The position numbers and the translations under genes are program-made. A stretch of 12,182 nucleotides of DNA from an uncultured Prevotella sp. (GTDB taxonomy: Bacteria; Bacteroidota; Bacteroidia; Bacteroidales; Bacteroidaceae). The stretch spans positions 1-12,182 of the forward strand of contig CALJCU010000016.1 of the NCBI GenBank assembly GCA_938023885.1, read 5' to 3'. Shown here piece by piece: positions 1-9,100 of the stretch (positions within the stretch are counted from its first letter, which is position 1; every line of letters starts with the position of its first letter). Under the pieces are notes generated by a model, which worked only from the letters and a program-made list of their open reading frames with translations, was not told the origin of the DNA and made no database searches.

Positions 1-9
1 ATAAAGAAT

Positions 10-32
10 TAAAGGATTGGGAATTTCCTTTA
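10..32 (-). terminator. Possible weak terminator after the CPBP protease gene
   Basis: Read on the minus strand, the sequence 20-45 bases past the protease stop codon can form a 7-bp AT-rich stem (TAAAGGA pairing with TCCTTTA, 9-nt loop), followed by a short T-rich run (ATTCTTTAT). The stem is short and AT-rich and the window ends just beyond, so this is only a candidate. Confidence 0.3.
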
Positions 33-52
33 TTTTAAAGAGTGGGAAACGG

Positions 53-904
53 TTATTCGGCCCGCTTTAAACGCAGGTTTAGCTGAAGCAATGCAGGCAG
101 GAAGATGAGCATTGAGCAAAGCAATCCCATCCACATCAGACGTTCGTTACCGTGGAAGAGGTCGATAAGTTTGCCGTCGTTCATCTGTGGAAGAAGATTA
201 AACATTACATAAGCCACCGTGTTATTGACACAATGGAATACAATGCCCGGAATAATCGACCGTGTTCTGTAATACATCCAGCCTAAGATAAGCCCCATCA
301 GTGCTGCATGTATAAACTGTGGTACGTTACCATGCACGCCTCCAAAGATAAGTGCCGAGGCGATAATGGCTGCCCAATGCCACCTTTCGTCACTCATATC
401 CAGCAAGCGTCGCAGTACGGCACCGCGGAAAACCACCTCTTCGGCCACTGCCGAAACAATACCAATAGCCACATATCCCAGCGGTTCGCGCATAATATCT
501 TCGAACAATTGTTCCATGGCTTTGGGCATGGTATATTGTATTTGTTCGATAACCCACTCAGAAGGCAGGATAGAACCCAGCGCAGCCGCAGCTACCCATA
601 ACAACACAAACCATGGCCTGCCAGCTATCCAGGTACGCGATACGGGCGTCCACTTGCGCCATATAAACCAGCAAATGCTGGACATACCGAAGAGAACGCT
701 TACTGCTGCCATCATTTTTCCTGTTAGCCGAGGTTCCTGTTGCAGACATTGCAGCGCGTCATGAATCGTCTTTCCCTCTATATAAGCAGCAACAAACTGT
801 ACGAAATAAATAAAGAACAGTTGTATTAAAAAGAAGACGATAACGTAGAAAACGACATCCAAAAAGTCACGAACGTTTTTATTCATTTGCTTTATCTTGT
901 TCAA
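53..904 (-). CDS. CPBP family intramembrane metalloprotease (CAAX protease/bacteriocin-processing type)
   Basis: A 283-residue polytopic membrane protein of the CPBP (Abi/Rce1-like) family, which are intramembrane glutamate/metal-dependent proteases. The three family motifs are present: E155-E156-V-V-F-R160, then F187-x3-H191, then H224-x3-N228. These are the expected catalytic glutamates and the His/Asn residues. Hydrophobic segments lie at about 17-40, 64-82, 97-112, 143-158, 177-190, 196-210 and 256-275, so it should sit in the cytoplasmic membrane. The ATG at 904 overlaps the 3' end of ribF by 26 bp, which suggests co-transcription and probably coupled translation. The substrate cannot be told from sequence: bacterial members range from prenyl-protein-like processing and bacteriocin immunity to unknown roles, and no peptide or bacteriocin gene is adjacent. 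Family assignment is secure; function is open. Confidence 0.93.
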   Translation of the reverse strand: MNKIKQMNKNVRDFLDVVFYVIVFFLIQLFFIYFVQFVAAYIEGKTIHDALQCLQQEPRLTGKMMAAVSVLFGMSSICWFIWRKWTPVSRTWIAGRPWFVLLWVAAAALGSILPSEWVIEQIQYTMPKAMEQLFEDIMREPLGYVAIGIVSAVAEEVVFRGAVLRRLLDMSDERWHWAAIIASALIFGGVHGNVPQFIHAALMGLILGWMYYRTRSIIPGIVFHCVNNTVAYVMFNLLPQMNDGKLIDLFHGNERLMWMGLLCSMLIFLPALLQLNLRLKRAE

Positions 905-1847
905 AAAGTTTCTTTATCCGGGCTTCATCCTGCTCCAGCTGTGCAGCCAGCAAGCCGATATTGTCGAAGTGTTGTTCCATGCGAATATGATGAATAAAGG
1001 CTACTGACAGTTCACTGCCATAGAGATTGCCATCATAATTAAACAAATTTACCTCAAGCGTACGCTCTTGTCCACCAAATGTAGGGCGCATTCCGATGTT
1101 CATCATGCCTTCAAAGGTTTTTGAAGGTGCCTTGTCACAATTCTTGTCTGCGATGTTTACCTTTACCGCATACACACTGTTGGACGGCACCAATCGTCCT
1201 GAATGCGATACGTCTATATTGGCAGTGGGGAATCCTAATTTCCTTCCTTCCTGATAACCGCTTACTACACGTCCTTCCAGCGTGTAGGGACGGCCTAAGC
1301 AACGGGCTGCAAATTCAACGTCGCCACGTAGTAAAGCTTTCCTGATAAGAGACGAGCTGATGTGCTCGCCATGTAATAGAAAAGCTTTGCTCTGGACAAC
1401 AAGAATGCCCAGTTGCTGCCCGTAGCGCACATAGTCGTTAAAGCTTTCGGTACGCCCACGACCGAAACGGCTGTCATAACCTATCATCAGCGTCTGCACT
1501 TTCAGCTTGTCAAGCAGTACCTGTTTCATGAAATTGCAGGCAGTGAGTGAGGCCATTTCACGGTCAAAGTGAAGCACAGCAACGATGTCGACACCCGTTT
1601 CTTCCAACAACCGCAGCTTTTCTGTGGTTGTTGTAAGCAGTAAAGGCTGGTTGTCGTTGTGCAGGACCTGTCGTGGATGACGGTCGAAAGTAATAACCAT
1701 GGCAGCCATGCCTTCAGCCTTAGCCTGCTTGCATACCTGACCTATAAGAAACTGATGTCCGCGGTGCACCCCGTCAAAGAAGCCTATTGTTGCCACGCAG
1801 GCCGTCTGGCTTAGCTGGGTATGGTTGTCAACATATATGGTTTTCAT
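879..1847 (-). CDS. ribF: Bifunctional riboflavin kinase/FAD synthetase
   Basis: This cytoplasmic 322-residue enzyme phosphorylates riboflavin to FMN and adenylylates FMN to FAD. The N-terminal FAD-synthetase (nucleotidyltransferase) domain has the G22-F-F-D-G-V-H28-R-G-H31 motif, containing the HxGH signature, and the ISSSLIR motif at 163-169. The C-terminal riboflavin-kinase domain (from about 185) has the GRKLGFPTAN loop at 201-210, with the T-A-N of the Mg-ATP site, and the LEVNLFNYDG strand with E265 as the expected catalytic base. Length is typical for RibF. The ATG at 1847 is preceded by an AT-rich leader and a Bacteroidota-type promoter about 50 bp upstream. The gene overlaps the CPBP gene by 26 bp. 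Ile codons are mixed (my hand count: 6 ATC, 4 ATT, 6 ATA), unlike dprA at the other end of the window. No FMN riboswitch is visible in its short leader. Confidence 0.97.
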   Translation of the reverse strand: MKTIYVDNHTQLSQTACVATIGFFDGVHRGHQFLIGQVCKQAKAEGMAAMVITFDRHPRQVLHNDNQPLLLTTTTEKLRLLEETGVDIVAVLHFDREMASLTACNFMKQVLLDKLKVQTLMIGYDSRFGRGRTESFNDYVRYGQQLGILVVQSKAFLLHGEHISSSLIRKALLRGDVEFAARCLGRPYTLEGRVVSGYQEGRKLGFPTANIDVSHSGRLVPSNSVYAVKVNIADKNCDKAPSKTFEGMMNIGMRPTFGGQERTLEVNLFNYDGNLYGSELSVAFIHHIRMEQHFDNIGLLAAQLEQDEARIKKLFEQDKANE

Positions 1848-1900
1848 TGCTCGCGCTGTTTATATGATGGGCCATAGGGCGTGCAGCCCCGTTTACATGA

Positions 1901-1931
1901 CAAAGTTACGAAGAAACCGTAACAATGACAA
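1901..1931 (-). promoter_or_regulatory. Candidate ribF promoter (Bacteroidota sigma-ABfr type)
   Basis: On the minus strand TTG (1931-1929) is followed after exactly 20 bp by TAACTTTG (1908-1901). This fits the Bacteroidota -33 TTG / -7 TAnnTTTG consensus. Transcription would begin near 1895, giving a leader of roughly 45-50 nt before the ribF ATG at 1847. No transcript data are available here; the call rests on consensus and position. Confidence 0.55.
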
Positions 1932-2051
1932 GAAAATGGTTTCGTGTTTTAGGGTTCTGAAGTTTTAGGGCTTAAGTTTAAATCTTTATGGTGTATGGTA
2001 CTTATCATTTTACCATCTTGTATCTGGGTTTACGGTTTTTTGTTAACTTTC

Positions 2052-2083
2052 GACGGCCGTCAGCCACGCTGCTGACGGCCGTC
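2052..2083. repeat. GC-rich perfect inverted repeat (13-bp arms, 6-nt loop)
   Basis: GACGGCCGTCAGC (2052-2064), loop CACGCT, then GCTGACGGCCGTC (2071-2083) form a perfect 13-bp stem. Each arm also contains the 10-bp palindrome GACGGCCGTC. It stands out from an AT-rich intergenic background. There is no T-run after it on either strand, so it resembles a REP-like palindrome or a Rho-independent pause hairpin more than a textbook terminator. On the minus strand it lies between the ATPase stop codon and the ribF promoter. Confidence 0.7.
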
Positions 2084-2133
2084 AAACCTGTTGTACGATG
2101 GTCGCCGTACGCGCTGCTGACGGCCGCCGAACC
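2067..2133. repeat. 22-bp imperfect direct repeat overlapping the hairpin
   Basis: Positions 2067-2088 and 2112-2133 match at 20 of 22 bases (shared core CGCTGCTGACGGCCG, then TCAAACC versus CCGAACC), offset by 45 bp. Together with the left arm of the hairpin this makes three copies of the GCTGACGGCC core in about 80 bp, one of them inverted. This arrangement suggests a dispersed REP-type element rather than a chance stem. Confidence 0.6.
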
Positions 2134-2299
2134 ATGAACCATATTGCGAAAAGCGGGTAGCAATATGGCGTTAAGGTATTATAAAATAAGGCATAATCCG
2201 TTAGCTATACGTAAGTTAACCAGTATAATACCGTGTATGAAATGCTTGCTGCTTAACATAAACGGTATCACATACCGGCCTGTTGTTACGCCACAGGTG

Positions 2300-4939
2300 C
2301 TATAAGGCTTTTGTTTTTCGGTGTATGCGGTTTATCCCTTTCCACAGTTCGCCGCTGCCTAAAACTACTGTTCCTGTTGCAAAGATGATGGCAAGCCATT
2401 CGGTTAAGCTCATGGGGAGCGTACGGAACATACGTCCTCCAAACGTAACGATGAGCCACTGGCCGATCAAAATAAGTACAAGTACAAGCACAAGACCACG
2501 GTCGCGCCAGAAATGACGGAAAGCACTGTGTACCGATCCCATGCTTTTGGCATTGAAAAGGTTCCAGAATTGCAGCATCACGAAAGTGGTAAAGAAAAGT
2601 GTTAGCTCGTGAACGTCAATGATACTACCCTGTCCGTGACGTTCGCACCAGACGAGGAATAACAGCATTAATATAAAAAAGCTTGTACCACAGAATATAA
2701 TTCCACGCCACATGCTGTTTGTAATGATAAAGGCTGACGGCTTTCTGGGCTGTTCGTTCATAACTTCACGCGATGGTGGAAGCGAGGCAAGAGCCAGTGC
2801 TGCAAACGTATCCATGATGATATTTACCCATAATATCTGCGTTACCGTGAGAGGCATCTCGGTACCTATAACCGCCCCGCCAAGTACAAGCAGCAGTGCT
2901 GAGAGGTTTACAACGAGCTGGAAGAAGAGGAATCGCTGAATATTTTTGTAAAGAGAACGTCCCCACATCACCGCCGATGCGATAGAATGGAAACTGTCGT
3001 CAAGCAGAGTGATGTCGGAAGCTTGCTTGGCAACCGATGTCCCTGAGCCTAAAGATAGTCCTACATGCGCGTAATTTAATGCAGGTGCATCGTTGGTACC
3101 ATCGCCCGTAACCGCCACAACCTCTCCGCTTTTCTGAAGCAATTCAACAAGCCTTTGCTTGTCGGCAGGACGGGCCCGGCTCATAACGCGCAGCAGTTTG
3201 GCTCGTTTGTAGGCTTCGTCGTCGGTAAGATTCGAAAAATCAGGTCCTGTAATGTGCCATTCTTTTACGTGTCTTTCAGTTTCTTCAGCGTTGTCTCCCT
3301 TAGGCCATATACCTATCTGGCGTGCTATTTCTATGGCTGTTGCCGACGTGTCTCCGGTTATCATCTTTACCTCAATGCCTGCCTGGCGACATTGATTGAC
3401 GGCTGCAGGCACATCGTTTCTTACAGGGTCGGCGATACCTGTAACCGCCTGGTAAATAAGATTGTTATTGCAAAAACATCCTTCACAGCAGGCAAAGGCC
3501 AGCGTTCGCATGGCCTGTTTCTGATAAGAAAGCAGTGTTTCCTTTACCTTAAGACAGTCGTTGCCCGAAAGATTCGTCATCTGGAGTACAATTTCTGGTG
3601 CTCCTTTTACAAAAGTATAGGTTTTATCGTCCACAGAAACTGTTGTGGCCATGTACTTTGTATTGGTTGAAAACGGCTTCTGTTCGATAATTTTACATTC
3701 CTTTCGCAGTTGTTCGTAGTTCTGTCCCTGCTGTTCCAGCCACATCAGAAGCGCACCTTCAGTAGGGTTTCCTATGGGCTTGCCGTTGTCAAGCTCGGCA
3801 GTAGTGTTAACGGCAAGCGCTATATAGAAAAGCCTGTTCCAGCTTTTTGCATCGAAATCCAGATGGTTTTGCCTTGCAGGAACATCGGCCTGAAGCATTG
3901 ATGACACGCTCATACGGTTCTCTGTAAGCGTTCCGGTTTTATCGGTACAGATGACAGTGGTAGCACCCATCGTTTCAGAGGCATGAAGCTTTCGAACTAA
4001 ATTGTTCGACTTGAGCATGCGTCGCATGTTCAGGGCCAAGGCGAGGTTCACGGCCATCGGCAAGCCCTCAGGCACTGCCATGACGATGAGTGTCACTGCC
4101 ATCATAAAATAGTTGAGCACCACCTGTGCCATGCCGAAATAATCGTTCGTATGCCACAGTTTGTTCGTAAGGATATCGTGTACGAGGAAGATGACGAACG
4201 CTGCGACAGCAACAACGGATCCGACCTTCGAGATGAGTGACGCCAGTTTGCCGAGCTGGATGTTGAGCGGCGTCTTCGTGTGTGTAGTCTCTGTCGACTG
4301 CCGTGCCACCTTTCCAATCTCTGTGTTGTCACCTGTCTTCTCTACGATGGCTTCGCCATGTCCGTTCATCACCATTGTGGAACGGAGAATGATGTTGGCG
4401 GGATAGGCAGCCCCATGCTTATCCCTGTCATCAGCGTTGAGGCTCTTCGTTGTCAAAGGCTCGCCCGTGAGCGCAGACTCATCCACTTGCAGGTTGACAG
4501 CACTGAGCAACCGTGCATCAGCCGGGATCTCATCGCCGACTTCCACAAGAATGATGTCCCCCACGACGACCTCGCGCCGTGGGATCTCCATCACCTTGCC
4601 TTCGCGTCGCACTTTCACGGGCTGGTCATCGTTCATCGCCGTGAGGACATCGAACTTCTTCGCGGCGTCGACCTCGAAATAGAAACCTACGGTCGTAGCG
4701 AGGAAGATGGCGAGGAAGATACCGAGCGTCTCCATGAAGTCGTTGTTGACAAACGCAAGAACGAGGGAGATGGTGGCTGCGACAAGCAGAATCTCAATGA
4801 TGGGGTCGCGGTATTTGTCGAGATAGAGTTTCCAAAGGGAAGTCTTCTTTGGCGGAGTGAGAATATTCTCTCCATATTTTTGACGTGAGGCAGTGACCTG
4901 CTCACGGTTCAGTCCTTCGCGGTTAATCTGTTCTGTCAT
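2300..4939 (-). CDS. Calcium-transporting P-type ATPase, PMCA (P2B) type
   Basis: A P-type ATPase of about 879 residues that should export Ca2+ across the cytoplasmic membrane. Visible in order: N-terminal cation-ATPase domain; A-domain loop T158-G-E160-P (usually TGES); M4 PEGLP motif with E291; phosphorylation motif D333-K-T-G-T-L-T; nucleotide-binding KGAPE; hinge G-D613-G-T-N-D617-A-P; M6 with N706-x3-D710 in W-V-N-I-I-M-D. The M4 glutamate and the M6 Asn/Asp spacing are those of the single Ca2+ site of plasma-membrane-type pumps. I chose the ATG at 4939: a longer frame opens at 5020, but its first 27 codons run through the likely promoter. The first 312 codons use no ATA for Ile (hand count 14 ATC, 7 ATT, 0 ATA), while the rest is 13/10/13, so the gene looks mosaic. 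Ion specificity is inferred from family motifs. Confidence 0.93.
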   Translation of the reverse strand: MTEQINREGLNREQVTASRQKYGENILTPPKKTSLWKLYLDKYRDPIIEILLVAATISLVLAFVNNDFMETLGIFLAIFLATTVGFYFEVDAAKKFDVLTAMNDDQPVKVRREGKVMEIPRREVVVGDIILVEVGDEIPADARLLSAVNLQVDESALTGEPLTTKSLNADDRDKHGAAYPANIILRSTMVMNGHGEAIVEKTGDNTEIGKVARQSTETTHTKTPLNIQLGKLASLISKVGSVVAVAAFVIFLVHDILTNKLWHTNDYFGMAQVVLNYFMMAVTLIVMAVPEGLPMAVNLALALNMRRMLKSNNLVRKLHASETMGATTVICTDKTGTLTENRMSVSSMLQADVPARQNHLDFDAKSWNRLFYIALAVNTTAELDNGKPIGNPTEGALLMWLEQQGQNYEQLRKECKIIEQKPFSTNTKYMATTVSVDDKTYTFVKGAPEIVLQMTNLSGNDCLKVKETLLSYQKQAMRTLAFACCEGCFCNNNLIYQAVTGIADPVRNDVPAAVNQCRQAGIEVKMITGDTSATAIEIARQIGIWPKGDNAEETERHVKEWHITGPDFSNLTDDEAYKRAKLLRVMSRARPADKQRLVELLQKSGEVVAVTGDGTNDAPALNYAHVGLSLGSGTSVAKQASDITLLDDSFHSIASAVMWGRSLYKNIQRFLFFQLVVNLSALLLVLGGAVIGTEMPLTVTQILWVNIIMDTFAALALASLPPSREVMNEQPRKPSAFIITNSMWRGIIFCGTSFFILMLLFLVWCERHGQGSIIDVHELTLFFTTFVMLQFWNLFNAKSMGSVHSAFRHFWRDRGLVLVLVLILIGQWLIVTFGGRMFRTLPMSLTEWLAIIFATGTVVLGSGELWKGINRIHRKTKAL

Positions 4940-4975
4940 GTCTTTGTATAATAATGGAAAGATATATTGTATGTA

Positions 4976-5002
4976 CAAAGTTACATAAATTTGTAGCAAC
5001 AA
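4976..5002 (-). promoter_or_regulatory. Candidate ATPase promoter
   Basis: TAACTTTG on the minus strand (4983-4976) fits the Bacteroidota -7 box and is identical to the one before ribF. The nearest upstream TTG (5002-5000) is only 16 bp away, shorter than the usual 19-21, so the -33 part is weak. The ATG at 4939 would follow a leader of about 30 nt. This supports starting the ATPase at 4939 rather than 5020. Confidence 0.42.
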
Positions 5003-5005
5003 TGA

Positions 5006-5035
5006 TTTGTTTCTCTGCAAATTTCAGTATCTTTG
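5006..5035 (+). promoter_or_regulatory. Candidate promoter of the HlyD-RND efflux operon
   Basis: TTTG (5006-5009) and TATCTTTG (5028-5035) are separated by 18 bp, close to the Bacteroidota consensus. Transcription would start near 5041, about 24 nt before the ATG at 5065. It lies back to back with the ATPase promoter, with only a few bases between the two -33 regions, so one bound regulator could affect both. I see no clear operator palindrome and no regulator gene beside it. Confidence 0.55.
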
Positions 5036-5064
5036 CAATATCGGACGTGAAATTTCAACATTTT

Positions 5065-6135
5065 ATGAGAAGAACAGGATATTCTTTCTTGACGGCGGTG
5101 CTTGTTGTGCTGAGCAGTTGTGGGGGCAAACAAGCGAGTACTGTTCAGAAACCCGTGAGAGTGAAAGTTCAGGAGGTAGGTGCCGTACAGGTGAACGGTG
5201 AGAATGCCTACAGTGGAACAGTAGAGGAGGAAAGCGGCGTGAGCCTGAGCTTTCCCATGGCTGGTACCATTCAGACGATGGCCGTGGACCAGGGTCAGAT
5301 GGTAAGCCGTGGGCAACTTGTGGCTACGATCAATGCCACGGACCAGACCGGTGCGCTTCGGTCAGCCCATGCCGTGACACAGCAGGCGCGCCAGGCCTAT
5401 CGTCAGGCCCTCGACACCTATAACCGTTCGAAAGGCTTGTATAAGTCGGGTTTCATCTCCGATTCCAAATGGGTACAGGCACAGACGGCCCTCGCTGAGG
5501 CCCGCGAAGCCGTACACTCCTCTGCTGCCTTGGAGACGATAGCCCGCAAAGGCATAGGCGACACCCGTCTCACCGCGCCGTTCAGCGGATACATCTCAGA
5601 GAGAGTTGCTGATGTGGGACAGAACGTGCTTCCGGGCGTGATGGTGGCGAAACTCGTGCATATCGACCGTGTGAAAATCTCCGTCTCCGTACCGGAGGAT
5701 GAAGTGAATCAGATACAGAGAGGTGAGATGATGATGGTGCAATGCGATGCCGTCGGGGGCGCTGTTGTGTTCTATGGTAAGGTGATAGAGAAAGGTGTGA
5801 CCGCTGACCCGCTGAGCCGTACGTATGATGTCAAACTGCTTGTTAATAATCCAGGACACAGACTCTTGCCGGGTATGATTTGTCAGGTCTACTCCCGTTT
5901 CTCCCGTGGACAGATGAGTGTTTTCGTGCCCGCCAGTGTGGTGCTGATCAACCCCGACAACAGGATGTTTGTGTGGATTGTGAAAAACGGAAAGGCTACG
6001 AAACGGTATATCAACTATCTCGGTGACACCTCACAGGGTATGCGTGTGAGCGGTGGCCTTGTATCCGGTGACCAGCTCATCGTGGAAGGCCAGCAGAAAG
6101 TGTCGGAAGGCACGCGGTGTGAGATTATCAAATAG
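5065..6135 (+). CDS. RND efflux periplasmic adaptor (HlyD/MFP family) lipoprotein
   Basis: A 356-residue membrane-fusion protein that would join an RND permease to an outer-membrane channel. The N-terminus is a lipoprotein signal: R2-R3, a hydrophobic stretch, then lipobox L16-S-S-C19. After it come a biotinyl/lipoyl-like half (about 60-90, F-P-M-A-G-T-I and Q-G-Q-M-V), an alpha-hairpin (about 95-160), the second lipoyl half plus barrel (T170-A-P-F-S-G175, then V-G-Q-N-V), and a membrane-proximal C-terminal region. The frame is open from an upstream ATG at 4954, but starting at 5065 gives the signal peptide at the true N-terminus and places the start just after the promoter. It is followed after 41 bp by the RND permease, so the two are an operon. 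The transported substrate cannot be deduced. Confidence 0.92.
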   Translation: MRRTGYSFLTAVLVVLSSCGGKQASTVQKPVRVKVQEVGAVQVNGENAYSGTVEEESGVSLSFPMAGTIQTMAVDQGQMVSRGQLVATINATDQTGALRSAHAVTQQARQAYRQALDTYNRSKGLYKSGFISDSKWVQAQTALAEAREAVHSSAALETIARKGIGDTRLTAPFSGYISERVADVGQNVLPGVMVAKLVHIDRVKISVSVPEDEVNQIQRGEMMMVQCDAVGGAVVFYGKVIEKGVTADPLSRTYDVKLLVNNPGHRLLPGMICQVYSRFSRGQMSVFVPASVVLINPDNRMFVWIVKNGKATKRYINYLGDTSQGMRVSGGLVSGDQLIVEGQQKVSEGTRCEIIK

Positions 6136-6142
6136 ATATAAG

Positions 6143-6181
6143 TTATCGGTTATCGGTCATGTAGAAGTTATCGATTATGCA
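6143..6181 (+). repeat. Degenerate heptamer repeat between hlyD-like and RND genes
   Basis: TTATCGG occurs in tandem at 6143-6149 and 6150-6156, with related TTATCGA at 6168-6174 and TTATGCA at 6175-6181. The RND start codon ATG (6177-6179) lies inside the last, degenerate unit. The repeat fills nearly all of the 41-bp gene junction. Confidence 0.6.
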
Positions 6182-9100
6182 GAAGAAACACAGACCATTC
6201 CAGGAGATATGCTTGTATTACCGGCAGATCGTCATTCTGCTGGTGACGTGCCTGGTGGCACTCGGCATCTATGGATTGGTGAAAATCAATAAGAATGAGT
6301 TTCCCGACTATACCGTGCGTGAGGGTATCGTGGCGGCTGTCTATCCGGGGGCTACTTCGGAGGAAGTGGAGCAACAGGTGACGAAGCCGTTGGAACGTTA
6401 TATTTTTTCTTATAAAGAGGTTTTGAAAGAAAAGACCGTCAGCTATTCGCGCGACGGCATGGCTATCATCGTCGTGGAGCTCAATGAGAACATCGAAGAC
6501 AAGGATGAGTTCTGGTCGAAGTTCAAGCACGGTGTGCAGACGTTCAAGAGCACCAGTCTCCCTGTAGGCGTACTGGCTGTGCAGGTTCAGGACGACTTTG
6601 GTGATGTGTCTTCAGAACTTATCTCCTTGGAGAGCAAGGACAAGACCTATCGCGAGCTGTGGCGTTACATGACTATTATCCAGGACTCACTCCGTATGGT
6701 ACCCACGGTAGGTAAGATGAGTCTCACGGGTGTACAGAACCCGCAGATAGATATCTATCTCGATGCCGCGCGCCTGTCGAGATACGGTATCTCCTATGTT
6801 GCCGTAGCTCAGGAACTGGCAGGTAAGGGCTTCACGAGTACTGGCGGCAGGTTAGGCAACCGCCTCTATCGCAGTCCTATCCATGTAGACGAGAGTCTGA
6901 ACACCGTCTACGATGTAGAGAATGCAGTCATCTACACGGACCCGCGCGGAAAGATTGTGCGACTGAAGGATGTCGCAACGGTAAAACTCGAATATCCAGA
7001 TCTGACAAAATATGTCACGGTGAACGGTACGAAGGCTTTGCTTCTCTCTGTGACGAATAAGGAAGGCACGAACATCTCCACGATGGGATCGGCTATCAAC
7101 AAGAAACTCGAGCATATCAAGGCTGACCTTCCGGCGGACGTACATATCAGTAAGATTACCGATCAGAAGCAGGTTGTCGACGATTCTATCTACGACTTCC
7201 TGCGAGAATTGCTCATCGCCATTTGCTCCGTGCTGCTTGTTGTCGTGCTCATCATGCCACATCAGGTGGCAGCCGTGGCGGCAGCAACGATGCCCATCAC
7301 CATCTTCATCTCCCTCGGACTATTCTACATCTTCGACTTGGAGTTGAACACTGTTACCCTTGCAGCCCTTATCATGACGCTGGGTATGATAGTGGACGAT
7401 TCCATCGTGATCATCGACGGATATGTCAACAACCTTGCAGCGGGCATGCACCGATGGGCTGCGGCCGTGGAGGCGACGAGCCACTTCCTCAAGAGTATCT
7501 TCTCGGCTACACTGTGTATCTCCATCACCTTCTTCCCGTTCCTCGTCACGATGACGGGTGTGATGCACGACTTTCTGAGGATGTTCCCGTGGGCTATCAC
7601 CATCGTCCTCTTTGTGAGTATGATTATCGCGCAGACGCTGTTGCCTATCCTGATGTATTTCGCTATCCGCAAGCCTATCGAGACAGGTGTGACGGTGAAC
7701 GGCAAGAAAGCCTTCAACCTGCTTGATGTCATGCAGCGCTTCTATAACAGAGTCATAGAGAAGTGCTTTGCCCACTGGCGTGTGACGTTGGGTGCGGGTA
7801 TCGTAAGCATCGTCATCGGCTGTCTGGTTTTTGACTTGCTCCCGCAGAAACTCATGCCTATCGCCCAGCGTGACCAGTTTGCAGTGGAGATCTTCATGCC
7901 GACGGGGACGACAGTGAAGGGTACCAATCTGCTCACCGACTCGTTGGAGCATATGATTCGCCGTATCCCGGGCGTAGTGTCCGTGGCTAACTTCCATGGC
8001 ATGTCGTCACCTCGTTTTCAGACGACATACGCTCCGCAGATTCCGGGAGACAACTTTGCACAGTTCATTGTCAACACGACGGACAATGATGCTACGGAGA
8101 AGATTGTGGTAGAGTGCAAGAGGCGCTTCACAAACTATTTCCCAGGGGGCATCGTGAAGATTAAGCACCTCTCTTACAGTAAGGAGGAGAACCCGATTGA
8201 GGTACGTATCACGGGTGATAACTTCACAGCACTTAACACGGCTGCGGACAGTATTGAGAACAGGTTACGGTACAGGAAAGGCTTGGAACTCGTGCGCACC
8301 GACTGGCGCGAGCCATTGGCTACAACTCGTATTAAACTCAACGAGGATGCCGCTAACCGGTTGGGACTGACAAACGCTTATGTGCAGCTGAACCTGGCAC
8401 TGCGCTATTCGCCGGGCTTCCCTGTGGCACAGATATGGGATGGTGACTTCAGTGTGAAGACTGTCATCAAGTCGTTGCGCAGCGACTCGTCCACTGTCAA
8501 TGATTTGCTCAATGAGCAGATTCCGGTACTCGGCGGCTTCCGCTCTGTGCCGCTGCGAGAGATTGCTGCGGTGGAGAACAAGATGGAATACGGGCAGATC
8601 GTGCACCGCAACGGTCTGCGTACGATATCGGTCATTGCTGAGGTTGACCCACAATATAATGTGGAGCGCATGAACTCATCTATCATGAAGGAAGTGGCGT
8701 CGATGCATCTCCCCGAAGGCGTACAGGTGAGCTACGGCGGTCAGTATGAGACGGATACGGAGCAGATTCCGAATATCGTCGCCGCCCTGGTCATCGCGGT
8801 GTGCATCATCTTCTTTGTACTGATATGGCACTTCCGCAATGTACGTGAGTCGTTTATCATGCTCGGCAGCCTTGCGCTTTGTATTTTCGGCGCCTCCGTG
8901 GGTATTTGGATGACGGGTATCGACGTGAGTCTGACGTGTATCCTCGGCTTCGTGTCGCTTATGGGTGTACTTGTGCGTAACGGAATCATCCTCTTCGACT
9001 ATGCCCACGAGCTCTACAACGCAAAGAACATGTCGATGCACGACAGTATCCTCGAAGCCTCGAAGGAGCGCATGCGGCCTATCTTCCTTACTTCGGCTTG

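Larger units (their letters stand above)
1848..2299. other. 452-bp intergenic region between the ATPase and ribF
   Basis: I see no plausible gene in either strand. It holds, from left to right: the ribF promoter (1901-1931); a 9-bp direct repeat GTTTTAGGG at 1946-1954 and 1962-1970; a GC-rich perfect hairpin with a nearby direct copy (2052-2133); and, closer to the ATPase stop codon, two overlapping inverted repeats (GGTATTATA 2175-2183 with TATAATACC 2224-2232, and ATACCGT 2228-2234 with ACGGTAT 2262-2268). None of these stems is followed by a good T-tract, so I cannot point to a classical intrinsic terminator for the ATPase transcript. Confidence 0.6.
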